A DNA stretch of 64,000 nt from assembly GCA_026168455.1 (NCBI GenBank), contig CM047426.1:41029313-41093312 (forward strand). The letters are read 5' to 3'. The notes beneath the pieces are model-generated. The model saw only the letters and a list, made by a program, of their open reading frames with translations. It ran no database searches and was not told the DNA's origin. How positions within the stretch are numbered: position 1 is the first letter of the stretch; each line of letters opens with the position of its first letter. The translations under genes were made by a program, and so were the position numbers. This stretch comes from Theocolax elegans (taxonomy: Eukaryota; Arthropoda; Insecta; Hymenoptera; Cerocephalidae). Positions 46,039 to 57,448 of the stretch are shown here, in pieces.

Positions 46039-46277
46039 TGTTGGAATTGCGATCGGCCCGACTGTCGATTTCCCCCCCCACCATCTTAAGACAATAGAAG
46101 AGCACGGTGTCCGTCGGAGGACTTACTCTCTGCTCGGCTGCCGATCCGTGTAGGTCAAATACGGTGCACCCGCGAACTATTTTTACAGACTATAATTTCA
46201 TATATATATAATGAATATTTAAGTGAAGTGAATTAGTGTGACGAGTTTTATTGCTGCCACCACCCAAGAATCCATCA
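46039..46277 (+). repeat. Copia 5' LTR
   Basis: A 239-bp repeat, TG to CA, followed directly by the primer-binding site. It contains a TA-repeat near 46201 and should hold the promoter and polyadenylation sequences. Confidence 0.9.
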
Positions 46278-46359
46278 GGTTATCGGCCCACCACCGCTTC
46301 CATTTGCACGGGGAATTCTGAGAAGGTTCTTATTTTGGTAAGAGGCGCGAATAGCCAGA

Positions 46360-48470
46360 ATGTCGGAAGAAGGAGAGAAGACGACGAACAGCATCACCAA
46401 GGGTAGGTGGAAGTATTAATTAAGTGAAGCGATAATCGATTTGATAGCGACGCGGTGATTTGTGTTTAAAACGATATCGTTGTGCGATGCGATCTTAGAC
46501 TGACATGTTATACTAATTCACCGGCCGGTATTCAGTATATTAATTTTATTAATTTATTTATTAATCTATTATTAATCTTGTGTGGATGCGATGAGAAAAG
46601 CCTAGATGCGAAAAATTGTGAGTGTGATGAGAAAAAAATGTTCATAGACACGTTTGTCTTTTGTTCGAAAAATTCGTGGAACAGGATCTTGGAAAGGTCA
46701 GAGCGCGGCATTTGTTTGTACCGGGTATTGCATGCGGCGGGAACTCGTGAGCGACGAAGTAGGAATAGCAGAGCGAGAGTGCGAGTCAGAAGGAGAGCGA
46801 GAGTGCGAGAGAGAAGGAGAGCGTGAGTGCGAGTGAGAAGGAGAACGTGAGTGCGAGTTAGAAGGAGAGCGCAAGGCGAGAGCGGCCGAACGAGCTCGGG
46901 AACACTCGAGAAAGAGAGAGAAGGGTGAGTACGGGAGAAGGGCGTGTACGAGAGAAGCGCGAGTTCGGGCGCGCGCGAAGTGGGGAAGAGAGCGGAGACG
47001 CGTACTTACGTAGTAGGGAAACGAGCGAGACTAGGTGAGCGCGGAGCGGGGCGTTCTCGAGGCAAAGAAGCGCGAAGTGTGGTAGACGAAAGGCTAGATA
47101 GGCAGGATCTTGCGCGCTAAATTCGGATCAGCTGATCTTCCTTTTCTTTTCTTTTCTTTTTCCTCTTTCTCGTACCGCATGCGATACAATATCGGTCCAA
47201 CAAATGTCTAAGCAACTTTAAAAGGATATTAAGTAAAAGTTAACGTTAACAAAGTGATGCGCTTTGTAAAATGAGAATTGACATAAGAAGAGTTTCCCCG
47301 GGCAGAAGGTTGGTCTAGACCTTCTGGAAAATAAATAATTTTCACAACAGAATCCGGATTCACATGTACCCTGTGTACATAATAAATAATAATTATTAAA
47401 GTGTTTTAAAAGTTGCATTCATCGGCACAGCTGGTCTGCTGATGTGCTGCAGGCGTCGTACGTTTTCGCAGTGCATTAGTGGGGATGTGGTTGGCTACAC
47501 TTTGTGTTCAAGTGTTAGTTGGCTACATTCGCTGATGGTTTAACAGCTTTGTGTTCAAGAGGTTGAACCTTCAGCTGATTGCGATACATGTTTTTCAGAT
47601 ATGGATCACCTATCAGGAGATCCGATTCGAGTGGTATCTGAAGCAATCAAGGCTAGGCGCAATAAAAGGGAAGTACTGACCATTCCGGTCAAAAACCAGC
47701 TAATTACTTACCCGTCTACCGAATTAGGCAATTTAGTAAAATCTGAAATGATTGAATGGGATTTGAATGATGCGAAAGACATGGGTATTACAAGCGATGA
47801 GTTGAACGATGATGCGTTTGAGGTCGACCTGAGAGACGTGGACGTGAAGGGTGAAGAGATGGGCAGAGATATTGAATGCGAAACGGACTCTGAGATGAGC
47901 GATAAACGAGATTCGATAATAAACGAGAAGCGAAATTTCAGAGAAGCGAATGTGTTAAATAAAAATGCGCCGTTGATTATTGCTGATGAAAAATGCAACA
48001 TAAGCATGCGAATTAAAAACAAAACTAAATTGCCTAATATTAAAAGAGATGATTTTTCAGATGAGATGGATGAGACGAGAAATGTGATGGAAAGAGTCAT
48101 TCAAGTTATTGAGGAGAAAATGCAACCTGTTGCGAATTTGATGATCCGGGTAGACATGGTGGTCACGGACATAAACAATTTCTTTGATTCAATGACGGGA
48201 CGCGACATATCACAACAAAACAACTTGAGAGAAAATATTGATGAGAAGCGCAACCTCAACGATGAGATGAGACGAATGTGTTCGGAGATGAGAGGATACA
48301 TTCGTGAAGGACGAGAGGTGTTAAGGGAAATGAAAGAGGTAAGAGATGAGTTTTATGATAAGAATGAAAATGATTTTAAAGAAATTGCACATAACTCAAC
48401 CGAAAATTCGGGGCATGACGTTATATCGAAAGCGGATATAATAAAATTAATTAGATCAGAAGTAAAGTAG
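46360..48470 (+). CDS. Copia upstream ORF (ORF0) with a predicted intron
   Basis: A short first coding exon (46360-46402, MSEEGEKTTNSITK) ends in a strong donor (AAGG|GTAGGT). A second exon starts at 47599 after TTTTTCAG, and joining the two keeps the frame (split Asp codon) into the ORF at 47601-48470. The product is about 305 aa, highly charged and likely coiled-coil (VVTDINNFFDSM; MRRMCSEMRGYIREGREVLR). No known domain is recognised. It lies upstream of gag, where copia elements normally have only a leader. A 363-bp tandem duplication begins at about 48178 and takes in its 3' end. The intron holds a GAGCGAGAG-type low-complexity run at 46760-46880. Confidence 0.55.
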
Positions 48471-48900
48471 AGAAAAGAAATAATTCGGAAACTAAAATTT
48501 TTAACAAATCGAATGGATGAGTGAGTTTAAGACGCGATTAATTTCTTTGATTCAATGACGGGACGCGACATATCACAACAAAACAACTTGAGAGAAAATA
48601 TTGATGAGAAGCGCAACCTCAACGATGAGATGAGACGAATGTGTTCGGAGATGAGAGGATGCATTCGTGAAGGACGAGAGGTGTTAAGGGAAATGAAAGA
48701 GGTAAGAGATGAGTTTTATGATAAGAATGAAAATGATTTTAAGAATTGCACATAATTCGACCGAAAATTCGGGGCATGACGTTATATCGAAAGCGGATAT
48801 AATAAAATTAATTAGATCAAAGTAGAGAAAGAAAATAATTCGGAAACTAAAATTTTAACAAATCGAATGACATGAGTGAGTTTAAAGACGCGATTAAATT
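48178..48900 (+). repeat. 363-bp tandem duplication at the ORF0/gag boundary
   Basis: Segment 48178-48540 is repeated at 48541-48900 with few differences; both hold AATTTCTTTGATTCAATGAC and the sequence up to GAGTGAGTTTAA. The second copy provides an in-frame gag start (ATGAGTGAG at about 48874), while the first has a small deletion after the same start. Confidence 0.85.
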
Positions 48901-49650
48901 ACTGAATGTGAGATTCGAGTACAAAGAGAGATTATAAATTATCGGTACAAATGAAATACGAACTGTTTATGATTACTTTACTTCGGAATTAATTGCCTTG
49001 GATTTAATGTACATTATTGATGAAACTCTGAAAAACGAGACGCGACGGAAAGAGAAATGTTAACGCGAGATCAGTTTAAAGTCAGAGACATTTTAATAAA
49101 TCATATCGATCAAAATTATCATGCCAAATTAATTGATATTAAAGACCCGAAAGAGATGCTGGAAAAAATTAAGGAAATTAAGAGATGTGAATGTAGTTTA
49201 TCGTCTGTTAACTTGAGGAAACAGTTGTATTCTTTGGTGTTCAAACGTAAAGAGAGAGTGTCAGTTTTCGTTGACAAATTTGATGAGATAATAAGAACAC
49301 ATAATAATATTCCTCATACTCAGCCGTTTGCTGAATCTGAGATTCGTGATGCCTTTTATAATGCAATAGTACGAGAAGTGCCACAGATTCACGAACTTAA
49401 TTTTGTGAACAATAACGCGACGGGTAAGGATCTAAACTATAATCAATTAAAAACATTTCTTTTACAGCATGAAGCGATGAGGAAGGGAAGCGGAGGTGCG
49501 ACAGTGAGTACTAGTGTGGAGCCTAGAGTAGCTCTGGCTGCCACACAAATAGAAGGGATGCGTTGCTACGAGTGTCACGCATATGGGCATATTAGTCGTG
49601 ACTGTCCCAGGAAAAACTCGGGAGAAAAATTGTGCTACAATTGTAGGTAA
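48874..49650 (+). pseudogene. Copia gag
   Basis: It begins MSEFKDAIKLLNVRFEYKER, has a stop at about 48939 and another before 49057, then runs from 49057 to 49650. The later part has the copia gag core (LRKQLYSLVFKRKERVSVFV) and zinc knuckles: CYECHAYGHISRDC (CX2CX4HX4C) and CYNC, the latter cut by a TAA before its His and Cys. Gag forms the particle and binds RNA. Confidence 0.8.
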
Positions 49651-49819
49651 TTTACACGGGACCATAAGGCCGAGAATTGCCCAAATCCCAGCTCAAGAGA
49701 TGCGAGCAACGAGAGACGTGGAGGAGGACGCGGTATTAAAAGGTATGCGAGATTTAACCAAGAGAAATGAACTCTTGGTTACAAAAGACAATTTGGAAGT
49801 GATGAGAGAAATGTGAGAG

Positions 49820-50636
49820 ATGCGCAAACAAAATTCCAGAGGCGAGCTTAAAATCGGAGGGAGCGGGATGCGTAGATATTAAAACGGGAAAGGATAGAAT
49901 TTTAACCTTAAATAATGTGATTTGCGCGGAATCATTGTCGGAAAATTTGCTATCCTTAGGAAAATTTGTAGACAAGGGACTAGGCATTTATTTGGATAAT
50001 AAGAGAGTAGATATATTTGATCCCATTTCGAATTAAACTTTTCTGACTGGAATATACGAGAAACCATACTGGTTAATTGAAGTCGAAATAGAAAAGCGAA
50101 GCGATAGTTTAAAATCAAGTTCGGTAAAATTCAATTGAACACCGATTGCGTACCTTCTGACCAGAAGTAAAATTAAACAAACTCCCAATGTAAAATTAAA
50201 TGAAATCCATGAAATCGAATCCCAGTCAGAAATTAAGAATGAAAGTGACGTGTTGATAGTCGGTCCAAACTTTGAAACAACAGTGACAGATAGAAAACTG
50301 CATAACCCTAACGAAATAACTGTAAACACTGATGAAAAAATTAGATGTGAAAAGGAAATTAATTGTGACACAGATTTACCTACCCAATCAAATAAGTCAA
50401 TGTTATGGCATGTGAGGATGGGTCATGCCTCTTTAAATTATCTGAGAAACCTGCAGAAGAGATTTCCTGATTTTAAGGAATTGAGTGATGTGAAATTTGA
50501 TAGTTCCGTGCTTGAATGCGAAGTGTGTAGAATGACTAAAATAAACAGATTGCTTTTCAATGAGACGAGGATGAGAGCATCTGCTCAATTACAAATAATT
50601 CATTCGGACATAATGGGCCCGATAAGTCCGAAATGA
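49820..50636 (+). pseudogene. Copia protease remnant and pre-integrase domain
   Basis: Right after gag, AGCVDIKTGKDRILTLNNVI and SLSENLLSLGKFVDKGLGIY represent the C-terminal half of the copia protease region. I could not find the DSG catalytic motif; it appears deleted. Further on, LWHVRMGHASLNYLRN and LECEVCRMTKINR form the HHCC pre-integrase zinc-binding domain (50403-50560). SDIMGPI is the first catalytic Asp of the integrase. Confidence 0.75.
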
Positions 50637-51293
50637 CACCCAAAGGGATATCGCTTTATTTGTGTATTTGTAGATGATTCTTCCCGATTAGCTTAGGCAT
50701 ATCCCATGAAATTTAAAAATGATACAGGATCGTGTCTTGATCACTTTGTTAAAACTTCGAGAAATTTACTTGGACGAGACGCGAAAGTCTGTTATTTAAG
50801 ATTAGATCAGGGCACAGAATTTACGGGAGGTGATACAATTAAAGTACTCGAAAAACTCGGAGCTGAACTGTAGTTGGCATGTTCTGATACTTCTCAGCAC
50901 AATGGAGTGGCTGAGAGATTCAATCAGACTATTCAAAAGAAAGTAAGAGCGCTAATGTTTGATTCTAAATTTCCAGAAAATATGAGGGACTTGGCTTTGG
51001 GTGCTGCTGTTTATGCTTACAATAAAACTCCGCACAAGTCAAATGAGATGGTTACTCTTTTGGAAAAATTCAACCCAAATTATACCGTGAATTTAAAACA
51101 ATTTAGGCGTTTTGGTTGCATGGCTTATGTAAAGATTCAGAGGAAAATAGGTCCTAAGTTTAGACAGATTGCAATCCCAAGTTTTCTTGTTGGATACAAA
51201 GCCACCGGTTATGTCTTGTTCAAACCAGATGAGAATAGATTTTATGAAAGTCGAGATGTAAGATTCAATGAAAAAAAAAATTGTTTTTGGTGA
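50637..51293 (+). pseudogene. Copia integrase catalytic core
   Basis: After a stop at 50634, the frame continues FICVFVDDSSR; the second catalytic Asp lies in LDQGTEF (about 50808) and the catalytic Glu in [13 protein letters not shown] (about 50910). The C-terminal part ([25 protein letters not shown]) ends at 51293. Several stops interrupt it. Confidence 0.8.
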
Positions 51294-51560
51294 CTGATTC
51301 ACAAAGAATTAAATACAAGACTGGGACAATGATTTTGAAAAGGTAAACAACGAGAAGTGGTTCTTGAATTATGAGAAAGATGCGTCGAGAGAATCTGAGG
51401 AAATAATAAGAAAGGAGGGAGTAGAAAAGAGAAAGAGAGGTCGCCCGAGGAAATTGCAAGCGAAAAAAGCGAAATAGAAAAGGAACAGATATTAAGTGAT
51501 CTGAAATATAATGCACTGTTAGCGAAAATTAACTGTGACCCACAATCGTATAGAGAGGCG

Positions 51561-53130
51561 ATGAGTTCAAAAGACAAAGAAAATTGGTTGTCTGCAATTC
51601 AGAGTGAATTGGACTCAATGAGCAAAAATGAAGTATGGGAACTAGTAGAACGATCTGAAATTATGAGAGGCGAAAATAAACCGAATATAATAGATTCTAG
51701 GTGGGTCTTAAAGAAAAAGATGGAAAAAGAAGGGACGTGTAAATATAAAGCGAGACTTGTTATAAAAGGCTTCAAGGATAGAAATGAATATGATTTGGTT
51801 GAAACATAAGCACCTGTTTCGAGATTAACCTTGATAAGATCGGTTCTAGCTATCATTAATAAATATGATTTGGACGTATATCAAATGGACGTGAAAACCG
51901 CTTTCTTGAACGGAACTATAAGCGAAGAGATATTCATGGAATTGCCAGAAGGCATGAATGTGACGAGCAAAGAGAAGCGAGAGAAGGTCTGTAAATTGAA
52001 GAAAGCGCTGTATGGTTTAAAAATCAGTCCGAAACGTTGGAATGAAAGGTTTACGGAAGCCGCTAATAAAATAGGTTTACATACTCATGATAGCGAACCA
52101 TGTTTATTTACTTGGCGAGAGGCGAATAAAATTTTGTTTTTCAGTTTTTGTATGTTGATGACATGTTAATTGCTAGCAACGATCAAGTCCGACTAAGCGA
52201 GGTGAAAACTAAATTGAAATCAGAATTTGAAATGACTGATCTGGAAGAACCGAAGTGCTTTCTGGGAATTAAGATCATACGGGATAGAGTGAATAAAACG
52301 TTGACATTGTCACAAGAAAGCTATATATTAAAATTGTTACAGAGATTTGGGTTTGGTGAGATGCATCCGCAAAGGACTCCGATGATTACAAACCAGGTAG
52401 CAAATCGTAAGAGACGCGATCGCGAAGAGAATGAGACAGAATCGGAATACAAAAGTGACGAATTCAAACTGAATGTTCCCTATAGAGAAGCCGTGGGTTC
52501 ATTATTGTATCTAGCAAATGTGACGCGTCCTGATATCACTTATGCAGTAAATATTGTCGGTAAGCATCGAATAAATCCGAATGAGGACAATTGGGAAATG
52601 ATAAAAGGATTTTTGATATTTAAAGGGAAGTGTGTCCTTGGGTCTAAAATATACTGGCAATACTGATGATATTCAAACCTATTCTGATGCAAGTTTTGCC
52701 GATTGTAGAAATAGTTTGACAACTAGTGGTTTTGTAATTAAATTATTTGGAGATGCTGTGTCTTGAAAGACACACAAGTAATTACATGTCGCATTATTTA
52801 ACTGTCAAGCTGAGTATATAGCAATGAGCGAGGCGTGTCAATATAAAATTTCGTTGTCAAATGCTCTCAAATTGATTCTAATTGATGACTTCAGACCTAT
52901 GATGCTGTGGTGCGACAATTAGGCGGCTAGTGCAGCCACCCAAATAACAGGTAGCAATAAGTTGCTACATATGATTGAAATTAAAGAACATTATGTGAGA
53001 GAATGTGTTAAAATGGGTTTTGTTAAAGTGATGTGGGTTAAGTCAAAAGAACAGCTTGCTGATATATTTACGAATCCGTTGGCTTTTGGTTTACATAATA
53101 AACTAACCTTCAAGATAATGAATGGATAAA
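51561..53130 (+). pseudogene. Copia reverse transcriptase and RNase H
   Basis: RT motifs in order: WLSAIQSELDSMSKNEVWEL, SRWVLKKKMEKEG, YKARLVIKGFKDR, then a TAA, then YQMDVKTAFLNGTI (first catalytic Asp) and KALYGLKISPKRWNERF. A frameshift precedes the active site YVDDMLIA (about 52149). The RNase H domain (52670-53130) retains YSDASFADC, AEYIAMSEA and LWCDN, with at least two stops. The integrity of the catalytic residues suggests fairly recent loss of coding. Confidence 0.85.
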
Positions 53131-53216
53131 GAGATGCGTATATATTATGCTTAATATGTGTGATTTGTATTTCTTTTAGGAAACAGTAAGTGATTGCAGG
53201 TCCGATCGGGAGGGAG

Positions 53217-53459
53217 TGTTGGAATTGCGATCGGCCCTTCTGTCGATTTCCCCCCCCACCACCTTAAGACGATAGAAGAGCACTGTGTCCGTCGGAGGAC
53301 TTACTCTCTGCTCGGCTGCCGATCCGTGCAGGTCAAATACGGTGCACCCGCGAACTATTTTTACAGACTATAATTTCATATATATATATATAATAAATAT
53401 TTAAGTGAAGTGAATTAGTGTGACGAGTTTTATTGCTGCCACCACCCAAGAATCCATCA
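53217..53459 (+). repeat. Copia 3' LTR
   Basis: A 243-bp repeat, about 97 percent identical to the 5' LTR by eye, with a longer TA repeat. Confidence 0.9.
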
Positions 53460-53464
53460 CTAAT

Positions 53465-54000
53465 AATAAAAAAGACAAATAAGTAGAAAAAAGATGGGAG
53501 TAAAAATTAATAATTTTTTATCAGACATCCTTTTTGAAAGTGTAATTGGAAACCATACTTGCGAAGTTTGACACCTTCGTCGAAGGTGTTTTATAAAGTA
53601 CTTTCTAGAGACACAAATTACGAATAAACGAGTTATTTAAAGTGAATACTTAAAATAATAATAAATAAATTAAAAGTTTGTGTTGATATGGTACACAATA
53701 CTTGTCGATTCCATTTTGATTTCAGTTCTTTCAATTGCAGAAATTTGTATAAAATTTTAAGCAACTATGTATAAGTGTTTAACAAAAACACAAATTTATG
53801 GTATGGTAAACAATACTTGTCGATTATTCCGCTTTGATTTCAGTACTTTCAATAGCAGAAACAACTTATGAAGTTTAAGCAAAATATATAAAATGTCTAA
53901 TTAATAAAAAGAAAAATAAGTAGAAAAAAGATAGGAGTAAAAATTAATAATTTTTTATTAGACATAGTTTTTGAAAGTGTGATTGGAAACCTTAGTAATA
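53465..54000. repeat. Continuation of the repeat array split by copia
   Basis: The sequence resumes the 44352-46038 repeat: AGTAGAAAAAAGATGGGAG and the ACTTGCGAAGTTTGACACC segment at about 53480-53590, and again a partial unit at 53830-53990. It ends at the unit boundary CATAGTTTTTGAAAGTG. Confidence 0.6.
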
Positions 54001-54499
54001 CTCTTTAAATAAATAAAATTTCATGTAAATATCTGAGATATCAAATTCTTTTACTGGGCTATAAGTATATATATGTCTACTCGAAAAAGTTGAGACAGAG
54101 CTATAGGGGAAAACGAACGAGTGAGTGAGACACGCGTGATCTAGTTATTTTTTCATTATTTTATCTTAAACGGTCATCTTTTATCTTACACGGTCGTCAA
54201 TCATCTAATTTTCCGAGAATCGTGCGCGTAGCAGAACCTGTCAGTGACAATTGGTTATGTTTAATGTTGATAATTTAAAAGTTTGTCAAATTCTTGGTTT
54301 TAGACTACAGTTTTCACAGGTACAGTATAATAATTATTTAAATTTTTTATTTTTACTACATTTGTAAGTATCAAGATTTGAATAAAAATAGTAAAAATAA
54401 TATAGGAAATGTTTATTAATTATTTGAATAAATTAAATTTTAGAGAAGTTAAAAATAATATAATTATTTGTTAATAAAATTATTTATTTAACAATTTAG
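54001..54499. other. AT-rich interval before the host pseudogene pieces
   Basis: No clear coding sequence. It ends in an acceptor-like ACAATTTAG. Confidence 0.35.
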
Positions 54500-54870
54500 A
54501 TTCTGGAGCCTAGTCATCAAACATATCAAGCAATATTGAAACAACAAATCACTTCCGCAAAAATGTTTAGGAAAATGCCTGAAACTTTACCAATACAGAA
54601 ACAGATTCATTTAATTACTAGTAGTATGGTACATTTAGTACATCAAATGCAGTATCACTTTTTATTCGAGGTAGGTAAATAATTTAATGTAAAAAAAAAG
54701 AAGCAGTTATTTGTAACTACAATAATTTTTATTTACAGGTGACTGAATGTTCCTGGGATGTGTTTTTGCTAAGCATCTGAGACAAGCATTGTCACTCGAC
54801 GACATTATAACTTCACACACTAACTTTCTGACAATCTGTTAAAAGAGGAACACTTGTCGATGAACAATCT
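54500..54870 (+). pseudogene. TUBGCP3: Gamma-tubulin complex component 3-like fragment, two exons
   Basis: Exon 1 (54500-54670) encodes SAKMFRKMPETLPIQKQIHL and SSMVHLVHQMQYHFLFE. After a 68-bp intron (GTAGGT...TTTACAG), exon 2 (from 54739) begins VTECSWDV. A frame slip then leads to KHLRQALSLDDIITSHTNFL and a stop. These are conserved parts of GCP3 (Grip91 in Drosophila), which nucleates microtubules within the gamma-tubulin ring complex. The frame break and the absence of the rest of the gene show it is a fragment. Confidence 0.65.
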
Positions 54871-54884
54871 CAAGTAATTAAGAA

Positions 54885-55253
54885 CAAGACATAGCAGTTG
54901 ATGCAGATGGGACTTGTATGGCTGCTGTTAGTAACAGAGATCATTGTTTTATATGGACACTTACCGGTGGTATCGGTGAAGAACCTACAAAATTAAATCC
55001 TAGGCATAAGTTAAATGCACATAGAGCATATGCACTTAGATGTAAGTTTAGTCCTGATAGTACACTTCTTGTTACTACTTCAGCAGATAAGACTGCCAAA
55101 GTTTGGAAAACAACAGACATTTTTACTGCTTCGTTGGATGGTGTTGCAAGATTATGGAATATAGCAACAGGAACTGTGAAGAGAGAATATCAAGGACACC
55201 AAAAAGTAGTTTCTGCTCTTGCCTTCAGAGATGAAGTGCTTCCAACAAGTTAA
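54885..55253 (+). pseudogene. LST8: LST8 (TOR complex WD40 subunit) 3' fragment
   Basis: The frame reads DIAVDADGTCMAAVSNRDHC, WTLTGGIGEEPTKLNP, AHRAYALRCKFSPDSTLLVT and SADKTAKVWKTTDI, then jumps directly to FTASLDGVARLWNIATG and KREYQGHQKVVSALAFRDE before the stop. This is the C-terminal half of LST8, a seven-blade WD40 protein of the TOR complexes. About 30 residues between blades are missing, in frame, and the N-terminal half is absent. It adjoins the GCP3 fragment directly. There are no introns within it, so it could be a retrocopy or part of a duplicated segment. Confidence 0.8.
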
Positions 55254-55964
55254 AAACAATAGACTGTGCATTATTAGTTCATTGAAGAATGTTGATGAAC
55301 AATTTTAGTATAATACTAGCAACAAAAACCTCGGTCGCTAACGTTCCCTCGGTCGATTTAAACTTTTGATTTATTTTGTTGTATCAATATTAATTATTAG
55401 GAAAACATTTAAACTATATGAAGTTATAAAGTTATTAGATTTAATTTTTCATTTTCAAAGTTTAGATAAATATAATATATTAATACTAAGTAATAATAAT
55501 CTTACTTATTTGTTAACATTCATTATTGTCTATTTTTATACTGCACATAATTACAATGATAATTGGATTTTATTATTCTTCAATTAAAACACTCTTTGAT
55601 TTTATATTATTACTATTATTCTTATGGCGTTGTCCAACCTTATTTCCTTTGTAATTATTATATGTGAAAAAATAAATAAAATTACAATTGTATGAATACA
55701 ATAAAAAAAGATAATTAGGTAACCTTTAATTTATGCACATTTAGATTTTACATGTATATATGGGCAATTTCTCGTAAATTGATCATGTCAAAAAATAAAA
55801 ATCATGAAAAATAGAAAATTTTATTAAATAAAAATATAAAATAAAATATTATTTATAATTATTAATGATTGATGTTCACCTATCGTTTGCTCAACATTTG
55901 GAGGATAAAAGTTCTATATATATAAAAAAAAAATAAAATTAAAGTTAATTTATTATATTTTAAT

Positions 55965-56011
<47 letters not shown>

Positions 56012-56101
56012 TTTTTTATTATTTTTTTAAAAATAAATTAAATATTAAAAATATATCATAGAAAAAATTAAAGTTAAAGTTAAAGTTAAATAAAAATTAA
56101 A
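55254..56101. other. AT-rich interval with a TTTA microsatellite
   Basis: No coding sequence. A (TTTA)n run lies at about 55963-56015 and (TTAAAG)n at about 56064-56088. Confidence 0.5.
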
Positions 56102-56540
56102 TTCCATCAAAAACCTTTTTCCCTTTCTGTGACGTCAATTTATTTTTGTGACGTAATTGTCGATGTGACGATATTTTTTGATAAATAGATGTATCACATC
56201 TTTTTTGACGCACTGTTGGGGGTTAATGTTTTTAGTTGTTTTTTTAAAAGGGGTAAAATTTGAAGGGGGAAGGGGTGGTGGTATGGGGTGTACCCTGACC
56301 ACCTAGACATCGTCTTCAGGAAGTGACAATTTTTTTTGCATATTCAAGCAGGGTAGCACACTACTGACCAGTAAACGATGTCCAGATGACCCGGAGGTCG
56401 CCCTGACCACCTGGACATCGTCTTCAGTAAGTGACAATTTTTTTTGCATATTCAAGCAGGGTGGTACACTACTTACCAGTAGACGATGTCCAGATGACCC
56501 GGAGGTAAAAAAAATAAATCAACAACATAACAATCCAAAA

Positions 56541-57115
56541 ATTGAAGCAGCACCTTTAAAGCGTAGCGCTAATATTGCTAAGTTTTTAACAAAGCGTTAA
56601 AAATAAATTAATTAATAAAGAAAATCATATCTAAAGTGCACACTTAATTCAAATATTTACAAATATACATATAAACAGCACCTTTAAAGAGTAGCGCTCA
56701 AAATTTTAAAATAAATCATCAATAGAACAATTCAAACATTGAAGCAGCACCTTTAAAGCGTAGTGCTAATATTGCTAAGTTTTTAACAAAGCGTTAAAAA
56801 TAAATTAATTAATAAAAAAAATCATATCTAAAGTGCACACTTAATTCAAATATTTACAAATATACATATAAGCAGCACCTATAAAGAGTAGCGCTCAAAA
56901 TTTTAAAATAAATCATCAATAGAACAATTCAAAAATTGAAGCAGCACCTTTAAAACATAGCGCTAATATTGCTAAGTTTTTAACAAAGCGTTAAAAATAA
57001 ATTAATTAATAAAAAAAATCATATCTAAAGTGCACACTTAATTCAAATATTTACAAATATACATATAAGCAGCACCTTTAAAGAGTAGCACTCAAAATTT
57101 TAAAATAAATGAACA
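56541..57115. repeat. Three 197-bp tandem units
   Basis: Units start at 56541, 56738 and 56935 with ATTGAAGCAGCACC. Each contains TAGCGCTAATATTGC and CTAAAGTGCACACTTAATTC. They are highly similar to each other. Confidence 0.9.
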
Positions 57116-57448
57116 ATATATATTGAACAAAATATATGAACTGAACAAAATATATGAACAATATATGTCAGTCCCAAGCCTGTAATCGCAGAGGGAAAAT
57201 GAAATTAAACAAAAAAATTATAAAACAAAAAAATAATGTCACTTCCCGAGGACGATGTCCAGGTTGTCAGGATGACCTCCAGGTCAACTACCCATCCTCC
57301 ATTAATTCCCTCACCTTACCCTATTTTAACTCTTTAAAAAACTCAAGTTCATGATAATGAGTCAATAAATGAAAATCTCCTCATTTAAAAAAAAAAATTA
57401 GATGTTATTGCAGAACTTAAGAGTAAACAAAAAAAAAATAAAAATAAT

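Larger units (their letters stand above)
46034..53464 (+). mobile_element. Full-length Ty1/copia retrotransposon with two LTRs
   Basis: The LTRs are 46039-46277 and 53217-53459, both starting TGTTGGAATTGC and ending CCATCA, and a 5-bp duplication CTAAT flanks the element (46034-46038, 53460-53464). The sequence after the left LTR is GGTTATCGGCCCACC, close to the primer-binding site of Drosophila copia (an internal fragment of initiator tRNA-Met). A purine tract CGGGAGGGAG precedes the right LTR. By eye the LTRs differ at about seven positions plus the TA-repeat length. It lies inside the repeat array beginning at 44352. Coding blocks: upstream ORF, gag, integrase, RT and RNase H, all in copia order. 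Confidence 0.9.

Noticed and set aside
46482..46836. Open frames rich in Arg and Glu in the copia leader
   Set aside because: They are translations of GAGCGAGAG-type repeats within the predicted intron.
56541..57115. CRISPR-like array
   Set aside because: The three 197-bp units are contiguous tandem repeats without unique spacers, in a eukaryotic context.
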